NCBI GenBank assembly: GCA_902782955.1
Contig: CACZPD010000118.1
Coordinates: forward strand, 1 to 6,886
Length of the DNA: 6,886 bases
Direction of reading: 5' to 3'
Source of the DNA: an uncultured Erysipelotrichaceae bacterium
GTDB taxonomy: Bacteria > Bacillota_I > Bacilli_A > Erysipelotrichales > Erysipelotrichaceae
Below are positions 1-5,903 of the stretch, piece by piece; positions within the stretch are counted from its first letter, which is position 1, and every line of letters starts with the position of its first letter. A program made the position numbers and the translations under genes. Below the pieces are notes generated by a model, which was not told the DNA's origin, ran no database searches, and was given only the letters and a program-made list of their open reading frames with translations.

Positions 1-57
1 ATCAAGAAGATCGCGGCTGCACACCCGTCACTGAAAAAGAAAGATATCAAGAGTTAA
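1..57 (+). CDS. 3' end of an unidentified upstream gene (partial)
   Basis: The first 57 bases read in one frame as the last 18 codons of a protein plus a TAA stop. The visible tail is lysine-rich (KKIAAAHPSLKKKDIKS) and carries no motif that identifies the family. The stop lies only 6 bases before the ligA ATG, which is typical of an operon, so this gene and ligA are probably co-transcribed and may be translationally coupled. In many Bacillota the gene before ligA is the helicase gene pcrA, but this tail is too short to support that. The frame is inferred only from continuity and the close spacing. Confidence 0.55.
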   Translation: MKKIAAAHPSLKKKDIKS

Positions 58-63
58 ACAGTT

Positions 64-2043
64 ATGGATGAAAAACTGGAAAAAATGAGAGAACTGATCA
101 GCCGTCTGAACGCGGCGTCAGACGCGTATTACAACGGACGCGGCGAACTGATGACCGATTACGAATGGGATGCGCTGTTTGACGAACTGAAGCGGCTGGA
201 GGCGGAAACGGATACGGTTTACGACGACTCTCCGACCGTCAATGTATCGGCGGATGATGTCAGCGGACAGAAGGAAGCGCATGAATATGCGGCGCTTTCA
301 CTTGCCAAGACAAAAAAGACGGAAGACCTGGTGAAGTGGAGTGAGGGAAAGCCGATCTGGATCTCCTGGAAATTGGACGGACTGACACTGGTCGTGACAT
401 ACGACAGGGGCATCCTGCAGAAAGTCGTGACCAGGGGAGACGGTCATATCGGCACAAACATCACGCATCTTTCAGGAGCGATTGAAGGTATCCTGCCGAA
501 GATCGCATCGCACGAACATATCGTGATCCGCGGGGAAGCGGTCATTTCCTACGCGGACTTTGAGCAGTTCCGGATCGAGAGCGGGGAAGATTACGCGAAT
601 CCGAGAAATCTCGCATCCGGTTCCCTGACGCTGAAAGATATTGAAGAAGTCAGAAGAAGAAAGATCCGCTGGATCCCGTTTACCCTTGTCCATACCGATA
701 CGGAGATACTCTCATGGGGAGACCGGATGGGATTCCTGGAAGAGCAGGGATTTACCGTGGTCGATCATGAACGGATCGATCATCCGGACGAGGAAACAAT
801 AGAAAGAAGCATTGCCGGATGGACAAAAAAAGTCACGGATCAGATCAATCCCTATCCGGTGGACGGACTTGTCATCGTCTATGACGACACGGAATATGCC
901 GCGTCGGGTTCCGTAACAGGCCATCATGCGACCAGGGCAGGTTATGCGTTCAAATGGGCGGATGAATCAACACCTTCAACGCTGCGGATGATCGAGTGGT
1001 CATGCGCCGCTTCCACGATCTCTCCTGTGGCGGTTTTCGACCCGGTCGAGATCGAAGGCACGACGGTAAAAAGAGCTTCTCTGTGCAACATCAGCGAATG
1101 TGAAAGACTCGGTATCGGCGGGGAAGGCACAGTCATCGAGGTGATCAAGGCAAACAAGATCATCCCGAAGGTGATCCGTGTGAAGGAACAGAAAGGGACG
1201 TTTGAAATACCGGCTGTCTGTCCTGTATGCGGACAGGCGACGGAGATCCGGATCAGTGAGAACAGCGGCACCAAAACACTCCGCTGCACAAATCCGGAAT
1301 GTTCAGCCAAAAAACTGAAAAAGTATACCCGTTTTGTCTCCAAACAGGGAATGGATATCGACGGCATCTCGGAAGCGACATTATACCGGTTCATCAATGA
1401 AGGCTGGATCCGTTCCAACGCGGATATTTTCCGGCTGAAGGAACATAAGGACGAGATCCGGGAACTGGACGGCTTCGGCGATAAGTCGGCGGACAACATC
1501 ATGGCTTCCATTGAAAAAGCCAGGGATGTGACAGAGCAGAAACTGATGTTCGCCCTGAATATCCCGCTGATCGGACAGGATGTCGCGAAGAAGCTTCTCG
1601 GCAGATATTCGCTGGATGAGCTTGTCGAAACCGCGCTGAAGGCGGAAGATGGCCTGGTATTCGCGGATATTGACGGCATCGGGCCGGAAAAGTCCGGCGC
1701 GTTTGTGAGCTGGATCCGGGAAGCAGGCAATGCGGAAATGCTGGAGGATCTCAGAAAGGAGATCCGGGTGGAGAGAACTGTTTCCGCCCGGACAAGCGAC
1801 GTGCTTTCCGGCAAGACATTTGTCGTGACCGGCGATGTCCATCATTTCAAAAACCGGAATGAACTGAAGGCATTTATCGAATCCAAAGGCGGCAAGGTGA
1901 CCGGGTCGGTATCCGGAACGACTTCGTACCTCATCAACAACGATGCGGAATCGGGTTCTTCCAAAAACCGCAAGGCAAAACAGCTGGGGATCCCGGTCAT
2001 TACCGAAGATATGTTTCTGGAGATGTTCGGCGGAGATTCTTAA
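64..2043 (+). CDS. ligA: NAD-dependent DNA ligase LigA, divergent subfamily
   Basis: A 659-residue protein that seals nicks in DNA during replication and repair, using NAD+ to adenylate itself. The domain order is complete: domain Ia (about 1-65, with D32 and D36), nucleotidyltransferase domain (about 75-305) with the adenylation motif K103-L-D-G, R124-G-D-G, R156-G-E158, N179-P-R-N, D267-G and A-F-K297; OB fold (about 315-380, GTVIEVIKANKIIPKVIRV); a Cys4 zinc finger (C386, C389, C408, C413); helix-hairpin-helix region (about 425-575, including GIGPEKSG); and a C-terminal BRCT domain (about 580-657, FVVTG and GGKVTGSVS). The length is normal for the family. By-eye alignment to E. coli LigA shows changes at side chains that matter there: His23 to Tyr23, Tyr35 to Trp35, Arg208 to Thr189 and motif IV Lys290 to Val272. 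I recall similar changes in other Clostridia-type LigA proteins, so this is probably a subfamily trait and not decay. The ATG is 6 bases after the upstream stop; only a weak AAGAG-like ribosome site is visible. Confidence 0.96.
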   Translation: MDEKLEKMRELISRLNAASDAYYNGRGELMTDYEWDALFDELKRLEAETDTVYDDSPTVNVSADDVSGQKEAHEYAALSLAKTKKTEDLVKWSEGKPIWISWKLDGLTLVVTYDRGILQKVVTRGDGHIGTNITHLSGAIEGILPKIASHEHIVIRGEAVISYADFEQFRIESGEDYANPRNLASGSLTLKDIEEVRRRKIRWIPFTLVHTDTEILSWGDRMGFLEEQGFTVVDHERIDHPDEETIERSIAGWTKKVTDQINPYPVDGLVIVYDDTEYAASGSVTGHHATRAGYAFKWADESTPSTLRMIEWSCAASTISPVAVFDPVEIEGTTVKRASLCNISECERLGIGGEGTVIEVIKANKIIPKVIRVKEQKGTFEIPAVCPVCGQATEIRISENSGTKTLRCTNPECSAKKLKKYTRFVSKQGMDIDGISEATLYRFINEGWIRSNADIFRLKEHKDEIRELDGFGDKSADNIMASIEKARDVTEQKLMFALNIPLIGQDVAKKLLGRYSLDELVETALKAEDGLVFADIDGIGPEKSGAFVSWIREAGNAEMLEDLRKEIRVERTVSARTSDVLSGKTFVVTGDVHHFKNRNELKAFIESKGGKVTGSVSGTTSYLINNDAESGSSKNRKAKQLGIPVITEDMFLEMFGGDS

Positions 2044-2058
2044 GAAATACCGTGCAGG

Positions 2059-2087
2059 TTGAAATGCGCGGAAAGAAGGGATAGAAT
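2059..2087 (+). promoter_or_regulatory. Probable sigma-A promoter (P1) for the membrane-protein gene
   Basis: TTGAAA (2059-2064) and TAGAAT (2082-2087) are separated by exactly 17 bases, each differing from the sigma-A consensus by one base. It lies in the 132-base gap after ligA and points at the gene at 2176. The expected transcript start is near 2094, inside a short inverted repeat GTAC-A-GTAC (2089-2097), which might be an operator or chance. A second small inverted repeat (TTTCC/GGAAA, 2102-2115) lies downstream and has no U-tract, so it is not a terminator. Confidence 0.6.
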
Positions 2088-2127
2088 TGTACAGTACCAT
2101 CTTTCCGGAAGGAAACCGGACAAAAAG

Positions 2128-2156
2128 TAGAAAAACCGCGGGAAACAAGGTAGAAT
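2128..2156 (+). promoter_or_regulatory. Possible second promoter (P2) close to the membrane-protein gene
   Basis: TAGAAT (2151-2156) repeats the P1 -10 hexamer and has TAGAAA (2128-2133, four of six matches to TTGACA) 17 bases upstream. The transcript would start near 2163, leaving a leader of about 13 bases before the ATG at 2176 that includes the GGGGT ribosome-site candidate (2166-2170). It is weaker than P1 and could be chance. Confidence 0.35.
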
Positions 2157-2175
2157 AAAGCATGCGGGGTAGCAT

Positions 2176-2868
2176 ATGGCAAATAAAAGCGTAAAACGAG
2201 TTAGCCGGCCGAAAAGCCGTGCCGGTACAATAACATTATTCTGGATCTGCGTAGCCCTGATCCTGGCACCTTTTGCCGTGATGGGTTACATCCTTTATAC
2301 GTCTTCCAGAGATTCCAGCAAACCGGTATTCGGATCCCGGTATGCAGGTGATCTGGATCCGGCGATCACGACAGAACAGATCGGACAGATCTCGGAAGCA
2401 GTAAAGGGAATTGAAGGCGTCGAGTCGGGAAATGCAACGATGACAACAGCGACGCTCCGTATCTACGCTGACGTCAAGGATGACGCCGATGCGGATTATG
2501 CAAAGGGTAAAGCGGATGAAATCTATACTGCGGTATCAACAGTTCTGAATCCGGATGTGTATTTTACCCAGGCAGACGGGAAGAAGATGTATGATCTGGA
2601 GATCCATGTCTACAATCTTGCGGAGAACCGCGATTCCGATGCGTTTGTCTATGTGATCGAGGAAAAGAATTCCGCGATGAAGAAGCCGAAAAAACAGGTC
2701 GTCAGTGAGCCGAAAAACGCGAAGCTGGCGGAACGTCTGAGAAAAGAAGCGGCTGAACGTCAGGCGGCGGAAGAGGCTGCCAAGCAGGAAGAAGCCGGAG
2801 AGGTTGAAGTCGGCGGCGGCGAAGACCTGCCGGAAGAAGGAACAGAAGAGAATAATCAGGAGCAATAA
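2176..2868 (+). CDS. Single-pass membrane protein of unknown function with an acidic, Glu/Ala-rich C-terminal tail
   Basis: I do not recognise this 230-residue protein. The first 17 residues are strongly basic (K4, K7, R8, R11, K13, R15). A hydrophobic segment at about 18-41 follows, with no lipobox, so it is best read as a signal anchor with the rest outside the cell. Residues about 63-147 alternate helix-like and strand-like stretches: a helix ending in the GIEGVES turn, a strand (TATLRIYADV), a second helix (about 107-123), then strands around VYF and YDLEIHVYN. This resembles YhcN/YlaJ-type or BON-like small alpha-beta domains in pattern only. A basic linker (KKPKKQ, about 169-174) leads to a charged helical stretch rich in Ala, Glu, Arg and Lys (about 180-207), likely coiled coil, then an acidic tail. 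It has its own promoter candidates and its stop codon overlaps a terminator, so it is probably transcribed alone. Lying between ligA and rlmD says little about its role. Confidence 0.8.
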   Translation: MANKSVKRVSRPKSRAGTITLFWICVALILAPFAVMGYILYTSSRDSSKPVFGSRYAGDLDPAITTEQIGQISEAVKGIEGVESGNATMTTATLRIYADVKDDADADYAKGKADEIYTAVSTVLNPDVYFTQADGKKMYDLEIHVYNLAENRDSDAFVYVIEEKNSAMKKPKKQVVSEPKNAKLAERLRKEAAERQAAEEAAKQEEAGEVEVGGGEDLPEEGTEENNQEQ

Positions 2869-2888
2869 GGGCTGAAAAAGCCCTTTTT
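2868..2888 (+). terminator. Intrinsic terminator after the membrane-protein gene
   Basis: AGGGCT (2868-2873) pairs with AGCCCT (2879-2884) around a GAAAA loop and is followed at once by TTTT (2885-2888). The hairpin begins on the last base of the TAA stop codon. The same bases can form a competing hairpin, CTGAAAAA (2872-2879) with TTTTTCAG (2884-2891) around GCCC. The rlmD start codon is 7 bases beyond the U-tract. Confidence 0.7.
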
Positions 2889-2895
2889 CAGAACT

Positions 2896-4224
2896 ATGGA
2901 AAAGAATGAAGTTTATACCGTAACATGCACAGGCTACAGCGAAGACGGTGCAGGCGTTGTCCGCATCGGTTCTTTTGTGCTGTTCGTCCCGGGTCTTCTC
3001 GAAGGGGAAGAGGCGGAGATCGGCATTACGGCCCTGAAGAAAAACTACGGTTACGGCAGGGTGATCCGCATCCTGAAGAGATCGCCGCACCGGTGTGATC
3101 CGGTATGTTCCGTTTACCGTCTGTGCGGGGGATGCCAGCTTCAGCATATGGACCATGAGGAACAGGAACGGTTCAAACGGGAGAAGGTCCGCCTCTGCTT
3201 TAAAAACAATGCGGGTCTGGATATCGTACCGGATCCGGTAAGGACCGCGGAGCCGTTCCGGAATTACCGCAATAAGGTGCAGGTCCCCGTCCAGCAGAAG
3301 GACGGGAAGATCCGCATGGGTTTCTACCGACTCCACAGCAACGACATCATCGATTATGAAAACTGCGCTGTGCAGACAGATCTTTCCAATGAACTGACGA
3401 TGTTTGTTAAGGGACTCATAAATCAATACCGTCTCGGAAATGTTATGCGGCATGTGCTTGTCAAGCATGCCCATAATACCGGCCAGGTCATGGTCGTTTT
3501 CGTGGTTCGTAAATATCCGGATCCGGGTCTGGAAAAACTGACAGAGAGGATCGTCCGTCAGTATCCGTCAGTCAGAAGCATTTCTGCCATACTCAATAAA
3601 CGGGAGGATAATGTGATCCTTGACGGAAAACAGTATCTTCTCCATGGAACGTTATATATCGAAGAGATCCTGCTGGGATGCACATTCAGGATCAGTGCCA
3701 GATCCTTTTTCCAGATCAATCCGTATACGACGCCGCTGCTGTATGAGACAGCGCTGGAATACGCGCAGCTGACCGGAAAGGAAACCGTAATAGACCTGTA
3801 CTGCGGCACCGGGACCATCGGCATTATTGCGGCTTCCCGGGCAAAAAAGGTATATGGCATAGAAGTTGTCGGTGATGCCGTGAAGGATGCCGAAAAGAAT
3901 GCGGAAATGAATCAGGTCAGGAATATTCAGTTTCTGAATATGGATGCCGGACAGGGGGCGCAGGCTGTTATCAGGTCAAAGATCAAGGCGGATGTCGTCA
4001 TAGTGGATCCGCCGCGCAAAGGATGTTCAAAAGATACACTGAACGCCATTGAAAAGATCGCGCCGGAACGCCTTGTTTATGTATCCTGTGATCCTGCCAC
4101 ACTTGCGCGTGATGTGAAAATCATGATGGAAAAGGGATATCAGCCTGAAAAGGTAACGCCGTTTGATATGTTCCCGCAGAGTGTACATGTGGAGACTGTA
4201 GTTTCAATGGTAAAGACAATATGA
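2896..4224 (+). CDS. rlmD: 23S rRNA (uracil-C5)-methyltransferase, RlmD/RlmCD (RumA) family
   Basis: A 442-residue SAM-dependent enzyme that makes 5-methyluridine in 23S rRNA; RlmD modifies U1939, while the Gram-positive RlmCD form modifies both U747 and U1939. Order of parts: N-terminal TRAM RNA-binding domain (about 3-60); iron-sulfur cluster cysteines in the C71-x5-C77-x2-C80 pattern plus C157 (C67 is an extra one); central RNA-binding region ending in the FFQINP motif (271-276); and a Rossmann methyltransferase domain with SAM loop DLYCGTGTIG (300-309), DPPRKG (371-376), catalytic nucleophile C398 in YVSCDP, and the general base E433 near the C-terminus (HVETVV). All key residues are present and the length is usual. 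The start is fixed by the TRAM domain beginning at MEKNEVYTV. No ribosome-binding site is visible ahead of this ATG, because the space is taken by the preceding terminator, which is odd. The site specificity (one uridine or two) cannot be read from the sequence. Confidence 0.94.
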   Translation: MEKNEVYTVTCTGYSEDGAGVVRIGSFVLFVPGLLEGEEAEIGITALKKNYGYGRVIRILKRSPHRCDPVCSVYRLCGGCQLQHMDHEEQERFKREKVRLCFKNNAGLDIVPDPVRTAEPFRNYRNKVQVPVQQKDGKIRMGFYRLHSNDIIDYENCAVQTDLSNELTMFVKGLINQYRLGNVMRHVLVKHAHNTGQVMVVFVVRKYPDPGLEKLTERIVRQYPSVRSISAILNKREDNVILDGKQYLLHGTLYIEEILLGCTFRISARSFFQINPYTTPLLYETALEYAQLTGKETVIDLYCGTGTIGIIAASRAKKVYGIEVVGDAVKDAEKNAEMNQVRNIQFLNMDAGQGAQAVIRSKIKADVVIVDPPRKGCSKDTLNAIEKIAPERLVYVSCDPATLARDVKIMMEKGYQPEKVTPFDMFPQSVHVETVVSMVKTI

Positions 4225-4254
4225 CAGAATATTTTATTCAGTGAGCAGGTAAAT

Positions 4255-4806
4255 ATGAAACTGGTATTTATAATCGGTGACGCTGCTGTCGGTAAAATGA
4301 CAGTCGGCCAGGAACTGATGAAAATTACAGATCTGAGACTTTTTCATAATCACATGACGATCGAACCTGTGATAGAGATTTTCGGCAGATATGACGCGAA
4401 GACCATTTCGGAAATTCGTGATGTTGTTTTCAGAAACTATGCCGCATCCGGCAGCTATGGGATGATCTTTACTCTCATGATGGATTTTGATCTGCCGTCG
4501 GAATGGGAATATCTGGAACATATCAAAGGAATATTCGAACCATACGGAACAGAATTCTATTATGTTGAGCTGATCGCCCCGCAGGAGATCAGACTGAAAA
4601 GAAATGTCACCGGAAACAGACTGCAGAATAAGGCTTCCAAAAGAGATATTGAGATTTCTAATCAGCGTCTGGTCAATGATGATCTGAATCACAGATGCGT
4701 CAGTTATGAAGGAGAGATCACTTTTGACAACTATCTCAGGATCGATAATTCGGAAAAAGAACCTGCGGAGGTCGCAGGAATCATAAAAGACACTTTTAAA
4801 CTATAA
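4255..4806 (+). CDS. Small P-loop ATPase / kinase-like protein (AAA_33-like)
   Basis: A 183-residue, soluble, single-domain protein with an N-terminal beta strand (KLVFIIG) running into a Walker A loop, GDAAVGKMT (8-16). The residue after the lysine is Met, with Thr next; from memory this GKMT form is common in a group of small bacterial proteins annotated as AAA-family ATPases and is not a defect. The conserved LFHNHMTIEPV stretch (29-39) follows, then a possible Walker B region around MMDF (75-78) and a basic lid-like segment (RLKRNVTGNR, 113-122), as in small-molecule or nucleoside kinases. The substrate is unknown. It begins 30 bases after rlmD with no terminator between, so it may be read through from rlmD; a weak AGG ribosome site lies 5 bases before the ATG. 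The HNH triplet at 31-33 is not an HNH nuclease motif here. Confidence 0.8.
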   Translation: MKLVFIIGDAAVGKMTVGQELMKITDLRLFHNHMTIEPVIEIFGRYDAKTISEIRDVVFRNYAASGSYGMIFTLMMDFDLPSEWEYLEHIKGIFEPYGTEFYYVELIAPQEIRLKRNVTGNRLQNKASKRDIEISNQRLVNDDLNHRCVSYEGEITFDNYLRIDNSEKEPAEVAGIIKDTFKL

Positions 4807-4859
4807 AACCGGCACGCATTTTAGCCGGAATCAGGAAATATCACGGAAAGGGAATAATC

Positions 4860-5282
4860 ATGACAGCAGAGGAAATGTGGGAACAGTCCGGATTACAAGG
4901 TACATACGAAGCCTGGGCTTTCGGCGGGGCGCCGGATAAACTTGCCGGGCTTGTTGTAAAGGGAATCAAGACCGCTACGTGCTCCGCGCTTGCATTATAT
5001 GAAGCAGAAGGCGAAGAGATACCCAAAGAGGGGGATTACAGTGTCATTCTCAACGCAGACGGAGATGCTGTATGTATTATCCAAACGACAAAGATATATC
5101 TGTCTTCATTTAACGATGTAACAGCGGACCATGCGTTTAAAGAAGGAGAAGGAGACCGCTCCCTTGATTACTGGAGACGTGTTCATGAAGAATTCTTCAC
5201 AGAGGAACTGGCGGAGATCAACCGGTCTTTTGACGAGAACATGATGCTCATATGTGAGGAATTCAAGGTGGTGTATGCCTGA
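4860..5282 (+). CDS. ASCH-domain protein
   Basis: A 140-residue cytoplasmic protein that is essentially one ASCH domain, a PUA-like beta-barrel fold linked to RNA binding or modified-nucleoside processing. The N-terminal part (WAFGGAPDKLAGLVVKGIKTAT) carries the ASCH signature G35-I-K37-T-A-T40. It continues with a strand region (YSVILNADGDAVCIIQTTKIY, about 60-80), the FNDVTADHAFKEGEGDRSLDYWR block (about 84-106) and a final CEEFKVVY strand. In E. coli the ASCH protein YqfB hydrolyses N4-acetylcytidine, and a Zymomonas ASCH protein is reported to be a ribonuclease; which activity applies here is unknown. K37 and T40 fit the family active-site positions. AAAGGGA (4847-4853) lies 6 bases before the ATG and supports this start. 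Its stop sits next to, or overlaps, the start of the GNAT gene, so the two are probably translated together. Confidence 0.88.
   Translation: MTAEEMWEQSGLQGTYEAWAFGGAPDKLAGLVVKGIKTATCSALALYEAEGEEIPKEGDYSVILNADGDAVCIIQTTKIYLSSFNDVTADHAFKEGEGDRSLDYWRRVHEEFFTEELAEINRSFDENMMLICEEFKVVYA
5265..5271 (+). promoter_or_regulatory. Ribosome-binding site of the GNAT gene, inside the ASCH gene
   Basis: AAGGTGG (with the next T, seven of eight matches to AAGGAGGT) sits in the last codons of the ASCH gene. It is 3 bases before ATG 5275 and 12 bases before ATG 5284, so spacing is not ideal for either start and does not settle the choice. It does rule against the in-frame GTG at 5254, which lies upstream of it. 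Confidence 0.5.
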
Positions 5283-5283
5283 T

Positions 5284-5745
5284 ATGAATATACGGATTGC
5301 GGAGAAACCGGATTTCCTGACGGTAAAGACGATCACGCAGACGACGATACAGTCGGTCTATCCGCAATATTATCCGGCCGGGGCAGTCAGGTTTTTCGCT
5401 GAACATCATTCGGATGACAGGATCATGAAGGATATCCTGGCAGGAAAAGTATATCTGCTTGAAACAGAAAGCACATGTACAGGAACCGTAACGATTTCGG
5501 GCAATGAAATAAACAGGCTGTTTGTGCTCCCGTCATATCAGGGAAGAGGCTATGGAACCAAACTCATGGATTATGCGGAACAGGTGATCCGCAGGGAATC
5601 CGATACCGTTATCCTCGACGCGTCTCTTCCGGCTAAGAAAATGTATTTGCAGCGCGGGTACAGGAGTACTGCATATCAGACGATCGAAACGGATAACGGT
5701 GATTATCTTTGCTATGATGTCATGGAAAGATCGTTCAGAGAGTGA
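5284..5745 (+). CDS. GNAT-family N-acetyltransferase
   Basis: A protein of about 153 residues with the GNAT fold, transferring an acetyl group from acetyl-CoA to an unknown amine. The N-terminal strand NIRIAEKPDF is typical, followed by a YPQYYPAGAVRFFAEHH helix region (26-42) that I associate with one GNAT subgroup. The acetyl-CoA pyrophosphate loop is Q86-G-R-G-Y-G91-T in SYQGRGYGTKLM, preceded by the beta-4 strand INRLFVLPS. The usual late GNAT helix and beta bulge are AKKMYLQRGYR (117-127). I placed the start at ATG 5284, one base after the ASCH stop; ATG 5275 (overlapping the ASCH stop by 8 bases, three residues longer) is nearly as good, while GTG 5254 is unlikely. A terminator follows the gene. 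The partner ASCH gene suggests a nucleic-acid or nucleotide theme but proves nothing about the substrate. Confidence 0.87.
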   Translation: MNIRIAEKPDFLTVKTITQTTIQSVYPQYYPAGAVRFFAEHHSDDRIMKDILAGKVYLLETESTCTGTVTISGNEINRLFVLPSYQGRGYGTKLMDYAEQVIRRESDTVILDASLPAKKMYLQRGYRSTAYQTIETDNGDYLCYDVMERSFRE

Positions 5746-5770
5746 TCCATTATAATTGGTAAATATTCAG

Positions 5771-5795
5771 GAAAGATCCGGAAAGGGATCTTTTT
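5771..5795 (+). terminator. Intrinsic terminator after the GNAT gene
   Basis: AAAGATCC (5772-5779) pairs with GGATCTTT (5786-5793) around a six-base loop; a G-U pair extends the stem by one (5771 with 5794), and the run TTTTT (5791-5795) closes it. It lies 26 bases past the GNAT stop and separates the upstream gene run from the SMI1/KNR4 gene. The A-rich 5' arm could let it work on both strands, but there are no leftward genes nearby. Confidence 0.75.
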
Positions 5796-5833
5796 CAATG
5801 CAAAGTGAATGCAAAACTATTTTTCGTGGCGGC

Positions 5834-5842
5834 TGATATAAT
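5834..5842 (+). promoter_or_regulatory. Extended -10 promoter for the SMI1/KNR4 gene
   Basis: TGATATAAT is a perfect TGNTATAAT extended -10 element (TG at 5834-5835, TATAAT at 5837-5842). The -35 region 16-18 bases upstream is poor (AAACTA), as is usual for extended -10 promoters. Transcription should start near 5849, just after the terminator at 5771-5795, giving a leader of about 55 bases to the ATG at 5904. This position excludes the upstream in-frame ATG at 5805 as the main start. Confidence 0.65.
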
Positions 5843-5890
5843 GTTCATAAACAGTTATGAATTATTTCCTGTCTGCGGAAACAGAGGTCT

Positions 5891-5895
5891 GGAGG
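5891..5895 (+). promoter_or_regulatory. Ribosome-binding site that fixes the SMI1/KNR4 start
   Basis: GGAGG lies 8 bases before ATG 5904 and only 2 bases before the in-frame ATG 5898, so 5904 is the preferred start. Confidence 0.75.
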
Positions 5896-5903
5896 ATATG
5901 ACA

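Noticed and set aside
942..2175. Long open frames on the - strand (290 and 264 codons) opposite ligA.
   Set aside because: They lie fully or mostly antisense to a complete, well-conserved ligA, have no ribosome sites or family motifs, and reflect codon bias of the + strand gene.
2536..3474. A 312-codon - strand open frame across the membrane-protein gene and rlmD.
   Set aside because: It spans two good + strand genes and a terminator, and its translation has no recognisable domain; it is a shadow frame.
4202..4230. Possible promoter TTTCAA-17-CAGAAT ahead of the P-loop ATPase gene.
   Set aside because: Only three of six and four of six matches to consensus; readthrough from rlmD explains expression as well.
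4345..4353. HNH triplet in the P-loop protein as a sign of an HNH nuclease.
   Set aside because: The triplet lacks the spacing and other residues of an HNH nuclease and sits in a block typical of the P-loop family.
4762..4778. Perfect hairpin CCTGCG-GAGGT-CGCAGG near the end of the P-loop ATPase gene.
   Set aside because: It lies inside the coding sequence with no U-tract on the + strand. On the - strand a T-rich run follows it, but there is no leftward gene to terminate.
4809..4828. Inverted repeat CCGGC / GCCGG between the ATPase and ASCH genes as a possible terminator.
   Set aside because: The stem is only 5 bp with a 10-base loop and no U-tract after it.
5254..5283. GTG 5254 as the GNAT start.
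   Set aside because: It lies upstream of the AAGGTGG ribosome site, deepens the overlap with the ASCH gene, and adds residues not expected before the first GNAT strand.
5751..5756. A perfect TATAAT just after the GNAT stop.
   Set aside because: There is no usable -35, no TG extension, and the terminator at 5771-5795 would end any transcript at once.
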